A stretch of 64,000 bases of DNA. It comes from Stenocarpella maydis. Lineage: Eukaryota > Ascomycota > Sordariomycetes > Diaporthales > Diaporthaceae. Of this stretch, positions 1 through 14,757 are shown one piece after another (position 1 is the first letter of the stretch; each line of letters starts with the position of its first letter). Both the position numbers and the translations under genes were made by a program. Location: contig NQMI01000014.1 in NCBI GenBank assembly GCA_002270565.1, positions 186,001 to 250,000 on the forward strand, read 5' to 3'. Under the pieces are notes generated by a model. That model was not told where the DNA came from and made no database searches. It was given only the letters and a program-made list of their open reading frames with translations.

Positions 1-228
1 GCCACTCAGCGCTGAACTTCAAGAGTCTTTATCCGCTAGCCGAATCCGACTTTGGCTCAAGGGACTGTTTGTGGTTCATTGATGAGCCAGCCTCCTCAGT
101 TGATCTCGTTGCATTCCAGGAATGCTAAAAGATCCTCTCCGTCGACGATAACGGCGGTCAATTGAGACCTATTGCGCCGCATAATCCTCACCTGGCAGTG
201 CAGAATATAGGTACCGGACCGAAGAGCC

Positions 229-2614
229 ATGAGCGAGTACTATCACAACTTCCTGTCGTCCGTTTCGGGACTGGGAACCAACTCTAGCCTGGGCTCACAG
301 GATGGTGTGTCCAGAGCACCTCCCGTTGCTTTTGGCACTGGAAACAGCATGGAGCCAAACACGTTCCAGAACGTGACATATTACCCTGGATTCCCGGAGC
401 CTGGCTTATTTCAAGCACCGAGGTCACAACGAAACAGAAGAAAATCGGCCCCTGGTGTGGATCACATCAAACACAGAAGAACTCGCAGCGGTTGTTTTAC
501 TTGCCGGAGCAGAAGGGTTAAGGTATGCCACAGCCTTGAGTCTCTCTCTAGATACCCTTTCTAACATCTTAGCAGTGTGACGAGACACACCCAGTTTGTG
601 AACGTGGGTAGCATTCTGTTCCTCTGCACACCATTTTCGGAATGCTGAAATTAGTGATAGGGTGCCGCAAAGGTTCACGAGATTGCGTTTACCCGGATCC
701 CCCGTCCACAAAGTACCCCGTTCCACATGAGAGCAAGGATGCGGACACCAGTCATCAAACGAGTCCCACGTCTTCAAATGAGGATGAGGATGACGCAGAC
801 CAGGACGCACGGTTAAGCCCTATCCCGGACGAAGACGAAGACGACCTGATGAGTGTCTCCGAACAGTCAATGCCATCCACGAAGAGCCTCAGGCATATGA
901 GTACTGCATCCTCTTTGAACCTGAGGCGACTTTTAACTATGACTCGGCAGCCCTCCGAGACGTCATCTCAGGAAGGCGCCAAATGCTCGTCTCCTACGAG
1001 GTCGATCGGCACGGCTGGCAGTCGTACTCCACTGACGGCAAACTTACCAGACCTTACGTTCAACACGGCTCTAGATTTATCACATCTTCCAGCTGACCTA
1101 AGATTTTACCTGGAATATTATCTCGAAAACATTACACATTATCACTATGGTGTTCACAGAGACTTTAGCGGTTTCTTCCGAACAACGCTCCTCAACTTAG
1201 CATTACGCAACGAGTCTTTGCTACATGCCATTGTTGCATTTGCGGCATACCACCGGACGCTAGGTGACCCGAACGGCCAGCTTCCAGAATTCCTGCAGTA
1301 TTACAACAGGGGTGTCATTTTGCTTCTTGACCTTCTTAAGAAGGGCGACGGGCATGAGCTTACGACACTCTTGACAATTCTGCAGCTAGCAACAATAGAG
1401 GTGCGTAGTGTGAGGGACAAAAGTGCACTCTTGTGTTTAGTCCTAACCTGTGAGAATAGGAGTATCTCGGCGACTGGGTAAACCTGATGGGGCACCAGAA
1501 GGCAGCTCTTGAGATCTTGACCCAGCTATTCACGTCTCAGACTGTGGCGGAAACGTCGCTAAACCGCACTATCCTGTCATGGTACATTCGTTTCGACATC
1601 CTTGTCGGGCTGATGGGAGGCTTCGGTTCGAGGCTCCCCAGAGACTGGTTCGTGGCGTTGGCCGTGCATTGTCGAGCGAGACTAGGGAGCGAGCCCGACA
1701 GTCTGGATTGGCTATTTGAACAGGCCGAGAACAGTCTGCGTCTGATATGCCATGATATTTGCCTGCTCGTTGCCAGACGTGCGAGAGACGACACGGAAGG
1801 GGCAACAGTCGCTGCGGAACACAAAGATGTGGCCCAAAAATTGCGGGAATGGAGGGAAAACCTCGATCCCGCCCTGACAGATTCTTCGTGCCTGGTGGAA
1901 TTGCCTTCATACCCGCCAGCCGAGGCTTCCGGTGCTCCACTACAGACCGCGGCCTTGTACGACGCCCCCTTGTCTTCAACCACGTTGCTACTCTGCGAAT
2001 GGCATGCCACGGTGATGATGCATCTGCACCAGGCGAGCCAAGGCGGTCACGGCCAGCAATTACCAGAGCTGGGCAGTTTGCCACAGCACGCCGAGGCTAT
2101 CAGCCAGATCTTCAACGCTAGTGAACAGTGGGCGTCTGGTCCAAGGGGTTTGCTGATTATGCTCCACCCCTGCATTACGATCGCGTCTATGTTCCTCCCG
2201 CCAAACCCCAGCAACAATATATGGCTGAGGAAGAAGTTCGCCTTGCTCGAGAGCTCTGGGTAAGTTCGGGTCCCCTTTTGCGGCACTCCTCAGGCTTGAC
2301 TCCGTTACCAAAATTGACGCTGACTTGTAATCCTCCCCCGCAGCTACATATTCCCGATCACGGTGCGAAGAAGACTAGCGGAGCTCTTCCAAGACGAGAC
2401 AGTGGTGCGATGGTGGCTCCCAGACGACCAGGGGTTCACTCCTATGCTGCAAAGTGTGCGAGCTTTTGCAGACGAGAGAAATGCGGCGGCCACATCGGCC
2501 CGGACTGAGGCCGTGAAGAACGTCTTTGCGGCTTTGCAGATAGGGGGCGACGCGTCCCCCATGGAAGGGGCCCGTCTGCTTAGCCCTGGGGAGGCGGGAA
2601 GGACAGAAGCATAA
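229..2614 (+). CDS. Zn2Cys6 fungal transcription factor
   Basis: Model of five exons: 229-522, 576-603, 661-1400, 1460-2259 and 2344-2614, giving about 710 residues. The zinc cluster is split over the first three exons. Joining them gives CFTCRSRRVK, CDETHPVCE and RCRKGSRDCVYP, a complete six-cysteine Zn2Cys6 DNA-binding motif (residues about 88-120). The 28-nt second exon is required to supply the third and fourth cysteines. A basic stretch precedes the cluster and a Ser/Thr/acidic linker follows it. The C-terminal half is helical and resembles the fungal-specific regulatory domain of this class. The introns have GT-AG ends and the phases agree. It is presumably a nuclear regulator of RNA polymerase II genes; the target pathway cannot be read from sequence. 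The N terminus resembles Moc3-type regulators from memory, which I hold weakly. The ATG at 229 is the first in frame. Confidence 0.88.
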
Positions 2615-5077
2615 AGAGCTAAATGGGGTAATGAAAAAATGATAGAGGAGGGTGTCCCGGGGATAACAACGGGACCCAGGACTTGAAGGACAGAAGCTGA
2701 AATTCCTGCCCTTGGGGGAACAAGACATGGTGGCTTGGCAATGTCGTTGTCGACCAGGAGGGGTCGGGACGCAGTCAGGGCATGTGAGGCTGAAGAAAAA
2801 AACGGGGGGCCCGCCCTAGCCATGCTCATGGTTGAAGTTTGTTCACTTGTCTGCCCTCAAGGCAAGCGGGCTAAGCCTCCTCTTGTGGGTGGGTTCTCTA
2901 ACTACCAACCTAGGTAGGTAGTACACTAATTGTTAGCAAATCTAATCCAAGAAGGCTGAAGCGCCGATATCGACAGGCTACACTAGTGCTGTCGTCGCGC
3001 GTCCGGGCCGTCCCAACGGGTCGGTTTTCCTCCTACGTTGCCTACCCAAGCAGGTCCTCCGTGCCTAGTGTACATGCGAGGTACCTTAGACTAGTACCCA
3101 AACCCACTCGAGGCTCCAGACAACCCTGTTCGTCCGTCGGCCAGTCCACTTTATAAACTTAGCTGACTATCAACCACATATTTTGCCTGGGCTCGGATCG
3201 ACACTGCCTCCATGACATGGCTACACGTCGCCTTCCCCTCTGTCTGACTAGGCAGCTCGCACAAAAGAGGAGGGGCCATTGCGGCTGGGGATACGGACAG
3301 CACAAGGTTGTGCACAGGCATAAAACCGCTGTACACAGCACCTTGTTCGCATTTGTTCCGGATATGGGGTCGTATGGTCCTCTTCCCCGCATATGGCAGG
3401 TGGTAATACGGCACCAGCCCGATATTCCCGCCGAGCGAGAGCATCCAGGGGAAAGGACAAGAGACAAAGGGACCAAGCAGAGATGTTGTGGACGGCATAT
3501 CCCGTCGAATCGAATCCGTTTTGGTCAACGGCGTTCCCTCCTCCCTCAGGGCAGGGCAAAGATCCGGCTGACTGATGGCTGTCGTGAATCGTGACGCTCA
3601 CTCGCCTTGTGGGCGCTAATGATCACAGCGTGGCCAAGTACGGCCCAGGAACTGTGAATGTTTCTTTCTCTTTGTCTTCTTTTCCCCCTACCCTTCGCCT
3701 TCTTTCCTTTTCTTTTAGCCGCTACCACAGCCCCTCGATGAGATGAACAGAGCTGATGCCTGCCGCGCCTCGCGGTCCTACCAAACTCGTTTACCAGGCC
3801 CACGATCGCGCAGAACGGTCCTCGCTGTCCAGCCACGAGAAGCATTCACACAAGGGATCGATCGCGGTGTCACCGGAAAAGGGGGGGGGGCGGCGCAGAG
3901 GTATACGGGACGCCCCTCTCCCCCTCCCCCTTCCCACCTGTAGCTAATTAGGGACGCGATGCATCTGTGAAGCATCTTGCATGGCAGATGCCTGGCCCTG
4001 TAACACAGCCAGCCGTCCATCTCAATCTGGTTCGTAGACGCATGCTTTGGCTGGGCCCTGGCTGGCTGGCTGGCTGTGTGTGCGCATGCGTGGTTGCTCG
4101 CAGCGTGCCGAATCCGAGCCTGGCCCGTGGCCATTCATACGTTTTTATTATGCATCGTCACATGCATGGCGAGGTGTGTTGCGCAGGTGATGAGGGGGCC
4201 AGGCAAGGCGTTCAATCAATATGCAGGACCGTTGATGCAGCCCTGACCAGTCGGACTCGGTGGTCGGTCAGCTGAATGGGGCAAGTGGTACACACTGTGC
4301 ACGCGTGTTGTCTTCCCATCCACGGTGATTTTGAGTGTCTCTTCGCTCCCGGCCACCTCTGCCTCCTCGTGGGCCATGCGGTCACAAAGCGGCGTGCCCC
4401 TGGGTTAGGCCTACGGGAATATCCTTGTCTGTGCGGGTTAAGCAAACCACATTATTTGCCTACCTCGGTACGGAGTAAGTAAGCCAGTAGGGCTAGGTTA
4501 GTGTAGAACTTACTGTAGCTGGTTTGGTGCCAGGGGGGTGGGTGTCCATGACTAAGCAGGTCGGGCTGTCGGTCGCACAACACTGGCGGCTCAACATGGG
4601 ACCCTAGCTCCATTTGGAGTGTTACTCTGCGAGTACGACAGGTCAAGTACAACAAACACAGCACCGCAACAGCAACAGGCAACGGCTCGATGCGGTTCCA
4701 TTTCAGCTCACAATTCTCATCATGTCATACATACCATCCATCTCCAGGCAAACCATCTCTTATCCCTACTAGCCCAGCCCAGCCCAGCCCAGGTCGAGCT
4801 GCTGCTGCTGCTGCTTGGGTCCTCCTGCCCCTGGCGCTGTCTCTCTGCCTCTTCACGTCGTCTTCGCCATCGCCATCGCCATCATCGCCGCCGTCGTGGT
4901 CTTCGAGAAGTCTTCTAAATCGTGCCGTCTTGTCTCTCCTTGTCTTGTCTTGTCTTGCCCTGTCTCATCTCCAAATCTCGGCACGCCGACCCTTTATTTC
5001 CCTGCCGCCAGCGCTCTCTCTTTCTCTCACATATCTTACTGCTTCCAGCTGCGGCCACTGCTGTCACCACCCACCTC

Positions 5078-5143
<66 letters not shown>

Positions 5144-5254
5144 ACCGCCGCCGCAGCCAGCCAGCCAGCCAGGCCTGCATTGCATTGTGCATTGTGCATG
5201 CGCAAAGTCCCAGTCAGCCCCAGACACGTTGGCCTGCCTGCCTGCCTGCCAGCT
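2615..5254. other. Intergenic region and leader of the MAK32-like gene
   Basis: No convincing gene was found. The short ORFs here overlap on both strands with no recognisable protein. The stretch holds an imperfect palindrome around 2901-2925, a G run near 3884-3893, GGCT tetranucleotide repeats near 4055-4075, a TACGGAGTA word at 4469, and a pyrimidine-rich region from 4740 with CCAGC and GCCATC repeats. The last 500 bases probably form the 5' leader of the gene that starts at 5255. Confidence 0.5.
5078..5143 (+). repeat. GCAACA hexanucleotide microsatellite (11 units)
   Basis: Eleven uninterrupted copies of GCAACA run from 5078 to 5143, about 110 bases upstream of the ATG of the MAK32-like gene. 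They are flanked by CCAG and GCCT tetranucleotide repeats (5154-5172 and 5231-5250). The tract would be transcribed in the 5' leader. It could be read as Gln-Gln or Ser-Asn in upstream frames, but nothing suggests that it is translated. Confidence 0.9.
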
Positions 5255-7214
5255 ATGGCGGCCGAGTCGTCGACACCATCCTCCGACCAGGCCGCTGTCA
5301 CATCTGACGGCCACCACCACCAGCCTCAGCCCGCCAATGGCGACGTCCCGGCCCCCGAGCCGCCCGCCCAGGATCTTGATTTCGTAACCCTGGGCATGTT
5401 CATCATTGGTATGTGCGTGTTCCTGTGCCTGCGTCTGTGTGCCTGTGTGTTGTCTTCTGTGTTGCACATCTTCCGCATGTGTCTCGTGTTGCGGCCTGAT
5501 TGATGGATTCAAGTGATTGATTTGCCTGCTTGCTGCTGTCCAACCTCTCCTGCTGCTCGCGCTCACGCTCTCGCTCACGTTCCTTTTCTTTTTCTCTGTT
5601 GTTTTTACTTTTTTTTTTTTCTTCTTCTTCCCTTCTCTCTGCTCGTGATGCCCCTTGTACCTCATATGCCTCTTATGCCTGTCGTGGCCTGGCCTGGCCT
5701 GAGAGAGCACCATGATGCACGCTGCCCTGAGCCTGGTCGCCTTACTCTCATGCGTCTGTCACTACTACCTCACCAAACCCTGTCCTCCTTGGCTGCAACG
5801 TCTCCTCGGCCCCTCCCAGGACCCAAAAAATGAATGTGACTCTGGGCAACCAGAAGCTGACATCTGCCACCAAGACGAAATCGAGTACCTGCCGCCCAGG
5901 CCTCCCCAGAAGGACGTCTTAGGCGGTGCGGGCTCGTACGCCGCCCTCGGGGCCCGCCTCTTCTCCCCGGGCCCCCTTGAGTCCAAAACAGTCGGTTGGG
6001 TCATCGATCAGGGCTCCGACTTCCCGCCGGCCATAACGACGCTCGTCGACAGCTGGAAGACCACTGCTCTTGTCCGCCACGACCCGGAACGGCTCACCAC
6101 CCGCGGCTGGAACGGTTATGTGGACGACAATGAAACCAGGGCCTTCAAGTACACCACCCCCAAGAAGCGTCTGGTGGCCGCCGACCTCAGCGGCTCGCCG
6201 CTGCTGCAGTCGCGGGCATTTCACATCATCTGCAGCCCCTCGAGATGCCGCGAGCTCGTCACGGAGCTGCTGACCATGCGCAAGGACGAGGCCCCGCCAG
6301 AGGACGACGACGGCCGCGGGGGTTACTCGCGACCCATCATCATCTGGGAGCCCGTGCCCGACCTATGCACCCCTGACGAGCTCCTCAACCTGACCAACTG
6401 CCTGCCCCTCGTCGACGTCTGCAGCCCGAACCACTCGGAGCTGGCTGGGTTCATGGGCGACTCGGGTGTCGACCCGGACACGGGCGAGATCAGCACCCAC
6501 GCTGTGGAGCAGGCCTGCGAACAGCTCCTCGGATCCATGCCCCTATCGAGCTTTACCCTCGTGGTAAGGGCTGGCGAGAAGGGTTGCTACAGTAAGTGGC
6601 CTGAGAATGGAAGCCCTTCCCCTTTCCCGCCCCCCCGGGGGGGTGGATGCTCAAAGTGATGATGGAAAATTTTCAACTAAAACAAAATTCTAGTCGCCAA
6701 GAATGGAGGGCGCAAGAACTCCAAGAAAAGCGGCTCAAAAAGACGAAAGAAGGTCCACGCCGCCCACGGTGGCCTCCAGCCTGATACGGACATGATGAGC
6801 CTCTTCGCCGGGCTCCTGCAGCCGTCCGAACCCGACGAGGTTGGCGGCGGCGGCGAGGACGGGGCCGCCACCTTCAGCTTCATCCAGGACGAGCTCGACG
6901 AGGTGGACATAGACCCCGGACTGGACAGGTGGATACCCGCGTACTTTACCCGGGAGGACGCCGCCGCCGGCAAGGTGGTCGACCCCACCGGTGGCGGTAA
7001 CACTTTCCTCGGGGCCCTGGGCGTGGCGCTGGCGAGGGGAAAGACGATGGAGGAGGCCGCGTGCTGGGGCAGCATCGCCGCGAGCTTCGCCATCGAGCAG
7101 GTTGGCGTCCCAGAGCTGGGAAGAGACGACGAGGGCGAGGAGACGTGGAACGGAGAGCGGGTGCGGGATAGGCTCGAGACTTTACAAGCACGTCTGGAGA
7201 AACCCGTGGAATAA
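5255..7214 (+). CDS. MAK32-like PfkB-family protein
   Basis: Three exons (5255-5408, 5875-6591, 6694-7214) give about 463 residues. Joining exons 1 and 2 yields DFVTLGMFII followed by DEIEYLPPRPP, then LGGAGSYAALGARLFSP, the N-terminal sugar-kinase-like fold of the fungal MAK32 group within the PfkB/ribokinase family. Near the C terminus is VVDPTGGGNTFLGALGVALARG, the equivalent of the second PfkB signature. Yeast MAK32 is known for maintenance of the killer dsRNA; its biochemical activity is unsettled. The usual catalytic aspartate of the GAGD motif is Asn here, so kinase activity is doubtful. The first intron is long (466 bp) and contains a polypyrimidine tract and a CTGAC branch site close to its 3' end. 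The last exon carries a Lys/Arg-rich insert. It converges with MCM3. Confidence 0.85.
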
Positions 7215-8078
7215 TACGTGAGCATGCTTTTTTTTGGGGGGGGGGGTCACGGGGGGGGGGGGGGCAGACTGTTAGATTCAGATGGAAACCATGAGGCAAC
7301 TGCGAGGCATCATCTCTACAGCGCACAAATGTGTTTGTTGGAGGGAGAGGAATGCAGTTCGAAAGATACCACGACTTAATACGGCAGCGGGCAGAAAATG
7401 CATAGACTTGGGACTGGCGTTGGTGGGACTCGTCTACCACTCTGCGATGGGCTCGCGGACCAAAGAAATAGGAACCAGACATTTGCAACCGCCCGCCCGA
7501 CCGCCCCCCCCCCAAAAAAAAAGAGGTTACACTGGTACATCTCTCAACGCCTACACCCACAACAACCACTCCCGCAAGACATGATGATACCCACTCACAA
7601 CTTCCAGAGCACCTGCTCCTACAGCACACCTACTCCTGTAATGCCCACTTCCATGACGCTTACGCCCAAATACTCGCTCCTAAAACAACTATCACAGCAT
7701 ACAAACACTCACAATATCCGTACATAACACTCGCCCTTAGCAAAGCAAGCTTGAACTAGATGTGCGGTCCAGTGCATCAGGATGGGTAATGCTCTCACAT
7801 GTGCCCATGGCACAAATGAAGTACCGGCATACCCTCAATTTTGTCTCCGTGCGGATCTCGGCTGTCAAGAGGAAGAATAAATAATAATCAATGGCTTCAG
7901 TGCCACGAATGCATACCAGAGACATCTAAACCGGGACCTAAAGTTGCTTCCAATATTCGCAGGACGGAACGTCGTCGTTTCCCACCCGGAGCCAGACGCC
8001 AGGAACCCAACCATCCAAGCACATAAATACCGTCACCATGCCTCGTCCAGACATGGACCACCTCACTCGTCATCCTTA
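7215..8078. other. Convergent intergenic region between the MAK32-like gene and MCM3
   Basis: This stretch contains the 3' UTRs of two convergent genes. It starts with a T run followed by two long G runs (7236-7246 and 7251-7264) and has a C9-A9 tract near 7504-7522. I see no gene. AT-rich sequence near 7870-7890 could serve 3' end formation. Confidence 0.5.
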
Positions 8079-10935
<2,857 letters not shown>

Positions 10936-11667
10936 GATGTTGTAATTGAGCCCAAATCTAGACAGTTCGGACTGCAGGTCGACGACTGTTGAGAGTTGAC
11001 GTCGAGATTTGGAGAGGGGGGGGGAAGGGGCCGTTGCTGCTGAGGCGAATTGGTCTGATGGAAGAAAGAGCCAGGCGCTGCGACTTTTTGGGGACGCGTC
11101 GACGCGAAGTTAATCGTGTCGACCGCGTCGTGGCGCGTAAAGTGGCTCCCCTAACAAGCGCGACCTGTTTCTGGTGCAATACTTGGCTGGCTCCACTAGT
11201 ACTCGCAGTTAGCTACCTATAGGTACTTACTTCCGTTGGCTTCCCTGCAACCATTAAAACCCCTGCTACTGCAGCTGGCACACCCGTTTGGGTCCAAATT
11301 TGAAATCGCAACTCGGCCTTCAGTACAACTTGCACTCGCCAAAATTGCTGTTGCAATAAATTCTTGACAGATCCCATAGTGCACAGGGTCCGAGGTTGTG
11401 CATAAAAGCAATTGTCTTCAAATTTTAATCCTGCTTTCGACTCTCCTTCAACCTGCACCCTTCCTATGGTTTGAACACAGTTGTTTTCACCACCTATTCC
11501 TCCTCCTCCCACAAAGCCGACCCTTTATGACTGGAGCCATTGTATTACTGTTGCTAGAGCTCGGGATCGGGGCACAGATGACCTCGCGAATGGACCAGCA
11601 ACTTGCCCAAGTTAAAGGGTCCACACCGGTTGTCTATACCATGATGCATTCTCGACGACCCCCGCTC
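10936..11667. other. MCM3 promoter and BRO1 3' region
   Basis: The stretch has no gene. It separates two minus-strand genes. Its left part is the MCM3 promoter, with ACGCG-rich elements at 11094-11107 and a short G run near 11018. The right part is the presumed 3' UTR of BRO1. Confidence 0.6.
11094..11107 (-). promoter_or_regulatory. MluI cell-cycle box (MCB)-like pair upstream of MCM3
   Basis: A perfect ACGCGT lies at 11094-11099, followed at once by a second ACGCG on the same strand, about 160 bases upstream of the MCM3 start. Further CGCG words occur within the next 50 bases. In yeasts, ACGCGT boxes bind the MBF complex and drive G1/S transcription of MCM and other replication genes. Function here is inferred from position and motif. 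Confidence 0.55.
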
Positions 11668-14600
11668 TCATTTCCATGCGTTCAAGCCAGCCCACGGGTC
11701 CCCTTGGCTTTGTGGCTGCTGCTGTGAAGACGGCTGCTGTGCCGGATATCCATAATTGCTTGCTCCGTAGTGAACTGTCTGCTGGGGACCCAGTGGCGGT
11801 GGCCCGGGCGGAGGCGGCGGTGGGACGAATCCCGGGGGTACATAGCTTTGTGACGGGGTGGCGCCCGGTGCATGAGGATTCCCATAGGTGCTGAATGGCC
11901 TCGAAGACTGTCCAAAGCTCGTCTGCGTAGGAGGTGGTGATGCAGGCCCGGGTCGCATCCCAGCGGCTAACCCGAAACTCGTCTGCGTCGGGGGCGGCGA
12001 GGTCGGGCCAGGCGTGCGTCCGTACGTGCTCGGATTGTAGGCGCTTTGATATTGGGGCATTTGCGTCTGAGATGGCGGGGGCGATGTCGGGACTTGATAC
12101 TGTCCGGCAAAGTTGGTCTGTGGGTATCTCGGAATGTTGTTGCTGAAGTTCAGTGGTGACGGCGTAGGTCTTGTCGACTCCGCTGGCTTCGGTGGCGATG
12201 AGGGGGGCTCCATCGACATCCTCTCCATCAAACCGCGGAGGCGCTCCTGCTCGAGCGAGGCTTGCGCGCTCTTGTTGGCTGCGCGCTCCTGCTCGATCTG
12301 GTTCAAGAGCTGAGCACCTTCAGAACGGCGATTGTTGACGAAGGTCTCCACGTTCTTCTCGAGGCTCTCTACCGTCTCCCTCATCTCTGCATACCATCTC
12401 TTCGCGCTTTGCAGACCTGCCTCGAGATCCAGGAACTCCTGGTACGCTCTCTTGTACTTCCCAACAACCGAGGCCCGTTGCCTCTGAATGGCCTCGTATT
12501 TGCTTTGCTCTGACCTGACACGCTTGTCCTGCAGAAGATTGTTGAAGGTCATGGAGAGCTCCTTCATCAGAGCTGACTGTTTGTGGTTGGCTTGCAGCAG
12601 ACGAGTCTGGTGCGGCCGGAACTTTTCCAGTTCTTGCTGGAAAAGCTGATTCTCATAATTTGCTATCGACTTCTTGTTCAGGATCAGGATCTGAGAGATA
12701 TCGTCGTTGTGTACCTATTCCCAGTTAGCGGGTGCCATTAATTGAGAATCACGTAGCACGCTTGCCTTCTCTTTGAGATCCTTGAGGACCTGATTCCGCT
12801 CCCTTTTGATCAAGTTCAACTTTTTCAAAGTCTCCTCGACTTTCTTGATCTGGTCCATGACACTTGGTCCGCTGTCGTCGAAATCTGCGTCGAGGAGATT
12901 CGGCTCCGTTGCAGGACTTCCCACACCACTTGATTTCCCCCGCACCTTGCTCACGACCCTCTGGAACAGAGCATCGACTTCACCGTGCTGAGCCGCGGAA
13001 CGCATCTCGTCGAAGACATCTTGGTTCTGTCCTAGCTTCGAGGCAAGCTGTGCATCGCTTCTGGACGCCTCATTCAGGGCCTCGCGGTAGTTTCGGATGT
13101 CGCTCCTCAGTGTCGTAGTCAGTCGTCCGCTGGGTTGCTGTGTCCATTCACCCTCATACTTCGAGCGCATCTTCTCGCAAACCCCCTCCTCCATGTCCAA
13201 CTGCTGTGTACACTTATCCAATATGGAAATCGTGGAATCTCTCTCGGACCTCAAGGTTTCGAAAATCATGCGCGGATTCTCGTGTCCTGCAACGTCGTCA
13301 CACCATGTGCGGAAATCTTCGTCGGGTAGGATGTCTTGGTCAAAGCCGCCCTTGAGCACCTGCAACGCCCCTGGAAGCCTCAGATAGTCCAAGCTCGCAG
13401 CCATCTCGCTGTTTGCCAGATCCACGCGTTCGGTTTCGGCCCTTATCAATTTTGCCTTCTCTTCGTCGTAGAGACTTGCAGACTCTGTCACGGCCATGGG
13501 GACGATCTTTGAGAACAAGTCCGGACCGGTTATTCGCTGGATATCCTGGCCGGCATAGAGCTCTGAGACTGGTATTGGTTTCGCAGCAGGTAGTTTGGCC
13601 ACGGGAGCAAGACTAGCCTCTGGAGGGACATTCTGGTGGTAGATGTAGTCGTTGTCCTTGGCCAGCTCCTTCAGCTTTTCCTGTACAGTGGTAAGATGGC
13701 GCTTCGTGTGCTCGGCAAGGAGACTGCCACAATCGGCTTGGAGATTCGAGCTTGGCGGGACAAACCCAGGAAAGCTTGAAGCACCCTTGTTGGCTTCCTT
13801 TGCCAGGGTCTCGGCAGCTTGAAGCCTACCGACAGCAACACCATGGGCGTTGGCATCGTCATCTGCCAAAGCCTGATAGTAGTGCGCCATGGAATTCAAC
13901 AGGTTGGCTTTGATCTGCAGTACGTAGTTAGGAAAAACCATGCTATATGGCGATGTAATAGACTTGGCGATATTGGGCTCCTACCTGGACCATGAGAAGC
14001 CAGACCTTCTCAAAGATTGCCTTTGTGACATTTTCCTGAACGCCCTCGATGGCCTGGCTGTATAGACTGCCTGCCTGGCTGGCAAGCTTGGCCAAAAGCC
14101 CAACCTTCTTCTGGTCAGCTATCTGCTTCTCGAGGAACACCTCCTGGGCCTGGGCGAGGGTGATGGCGATGAGCGTCTTGACGGTGTCCCGGCTCAGATC
14201 GACAGAGGGCGCGTGAAGGAAGTTCTCGTTGATGTAGCTGAACATGCCGGCGGAGGCCTGGAAGGAATGGTAGGCGGTCTTCAAGCCCGACTCTTCGGAT
14301 CTGGGCTGATTGGCGGCATGGCAGGATAGTACGGCGGAGATGTTGAATATGATGGAGGCTTTCTCGAAGGCTAGGGAATACTGGGAGGTAGGCTTGTGCG
14401 TAAAGGCGTCAAACCTGGGAGAGAGGTCAGCCGAGTGTCAGCCGGGGGGAATGCGGGGCCGCGTCGCAGTTGCACGCACCAGGTGAAAGAGATTTTGATG
14501 TGCTGCTCGTCGACGGGGAAGCGCAAGTCGAGCAGTTCAAGCTGGCCATAGTATCTGTAGAGCAGGTCCCTCCCAGCCGTGCTGTCCTTCCCTGCACCTC

Positions 14601-14757
14601 TCATGTCCTGCCTGAGGCGGTTTAGAGTGGCGCACTCCTCAGCATATCTCTCGGGGTCGTCGCCATAGGTGTGCTGTATGTAGTGCTTCAGAGGGTGTAT
14701 CCAGTCGATCTCGTTGGTGGCCTTGAGAGGCACGGATATCATGGGAATCTGGGCCAT
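11668..14757 (-). CDS. BRO1: Vacuolar protein-sorting protein BRO1 (ALIX family)
   Basis: Four exons (14757-14480, 14414-13985, 13914-12766, 12714-11668) give about 967 residues. The protein opens with PMISVPLKATNEIDWIHPL and contains YRYYGQLELLDLRFPVDEQH, which identify BRO1 rather than its paralogue PalA/Rim20. BRO1 acts on endosomes with ESCRT-III (Snf7) and recruits the deubiquitinase Doa4 during multivesicular-body sorting. Predicted layout: BRO1 domain (about 1-390), coiled-coil V domain (about 400-740), then a Pro/Gln-rich tail with repeated SPPPTQTSFG motifs. The third intron seems to use a GC donor (AAG|GCAAGC at 12765) and an AG acceptor at 12715. This joins KEK to VHNDDISQ in frame; a GT donor six bases downstream is also in phase. 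It lies in tandem with MCM3. Confidence 0.92.

Noticed and set aside
4690..5307. Overlapping ORFs with Ser-Asn, Gln or Ala-Thr runs
   Set aside because: They are produced by the GCAACA repeat and pyrimidine-rich leader; all three frames are open at once.
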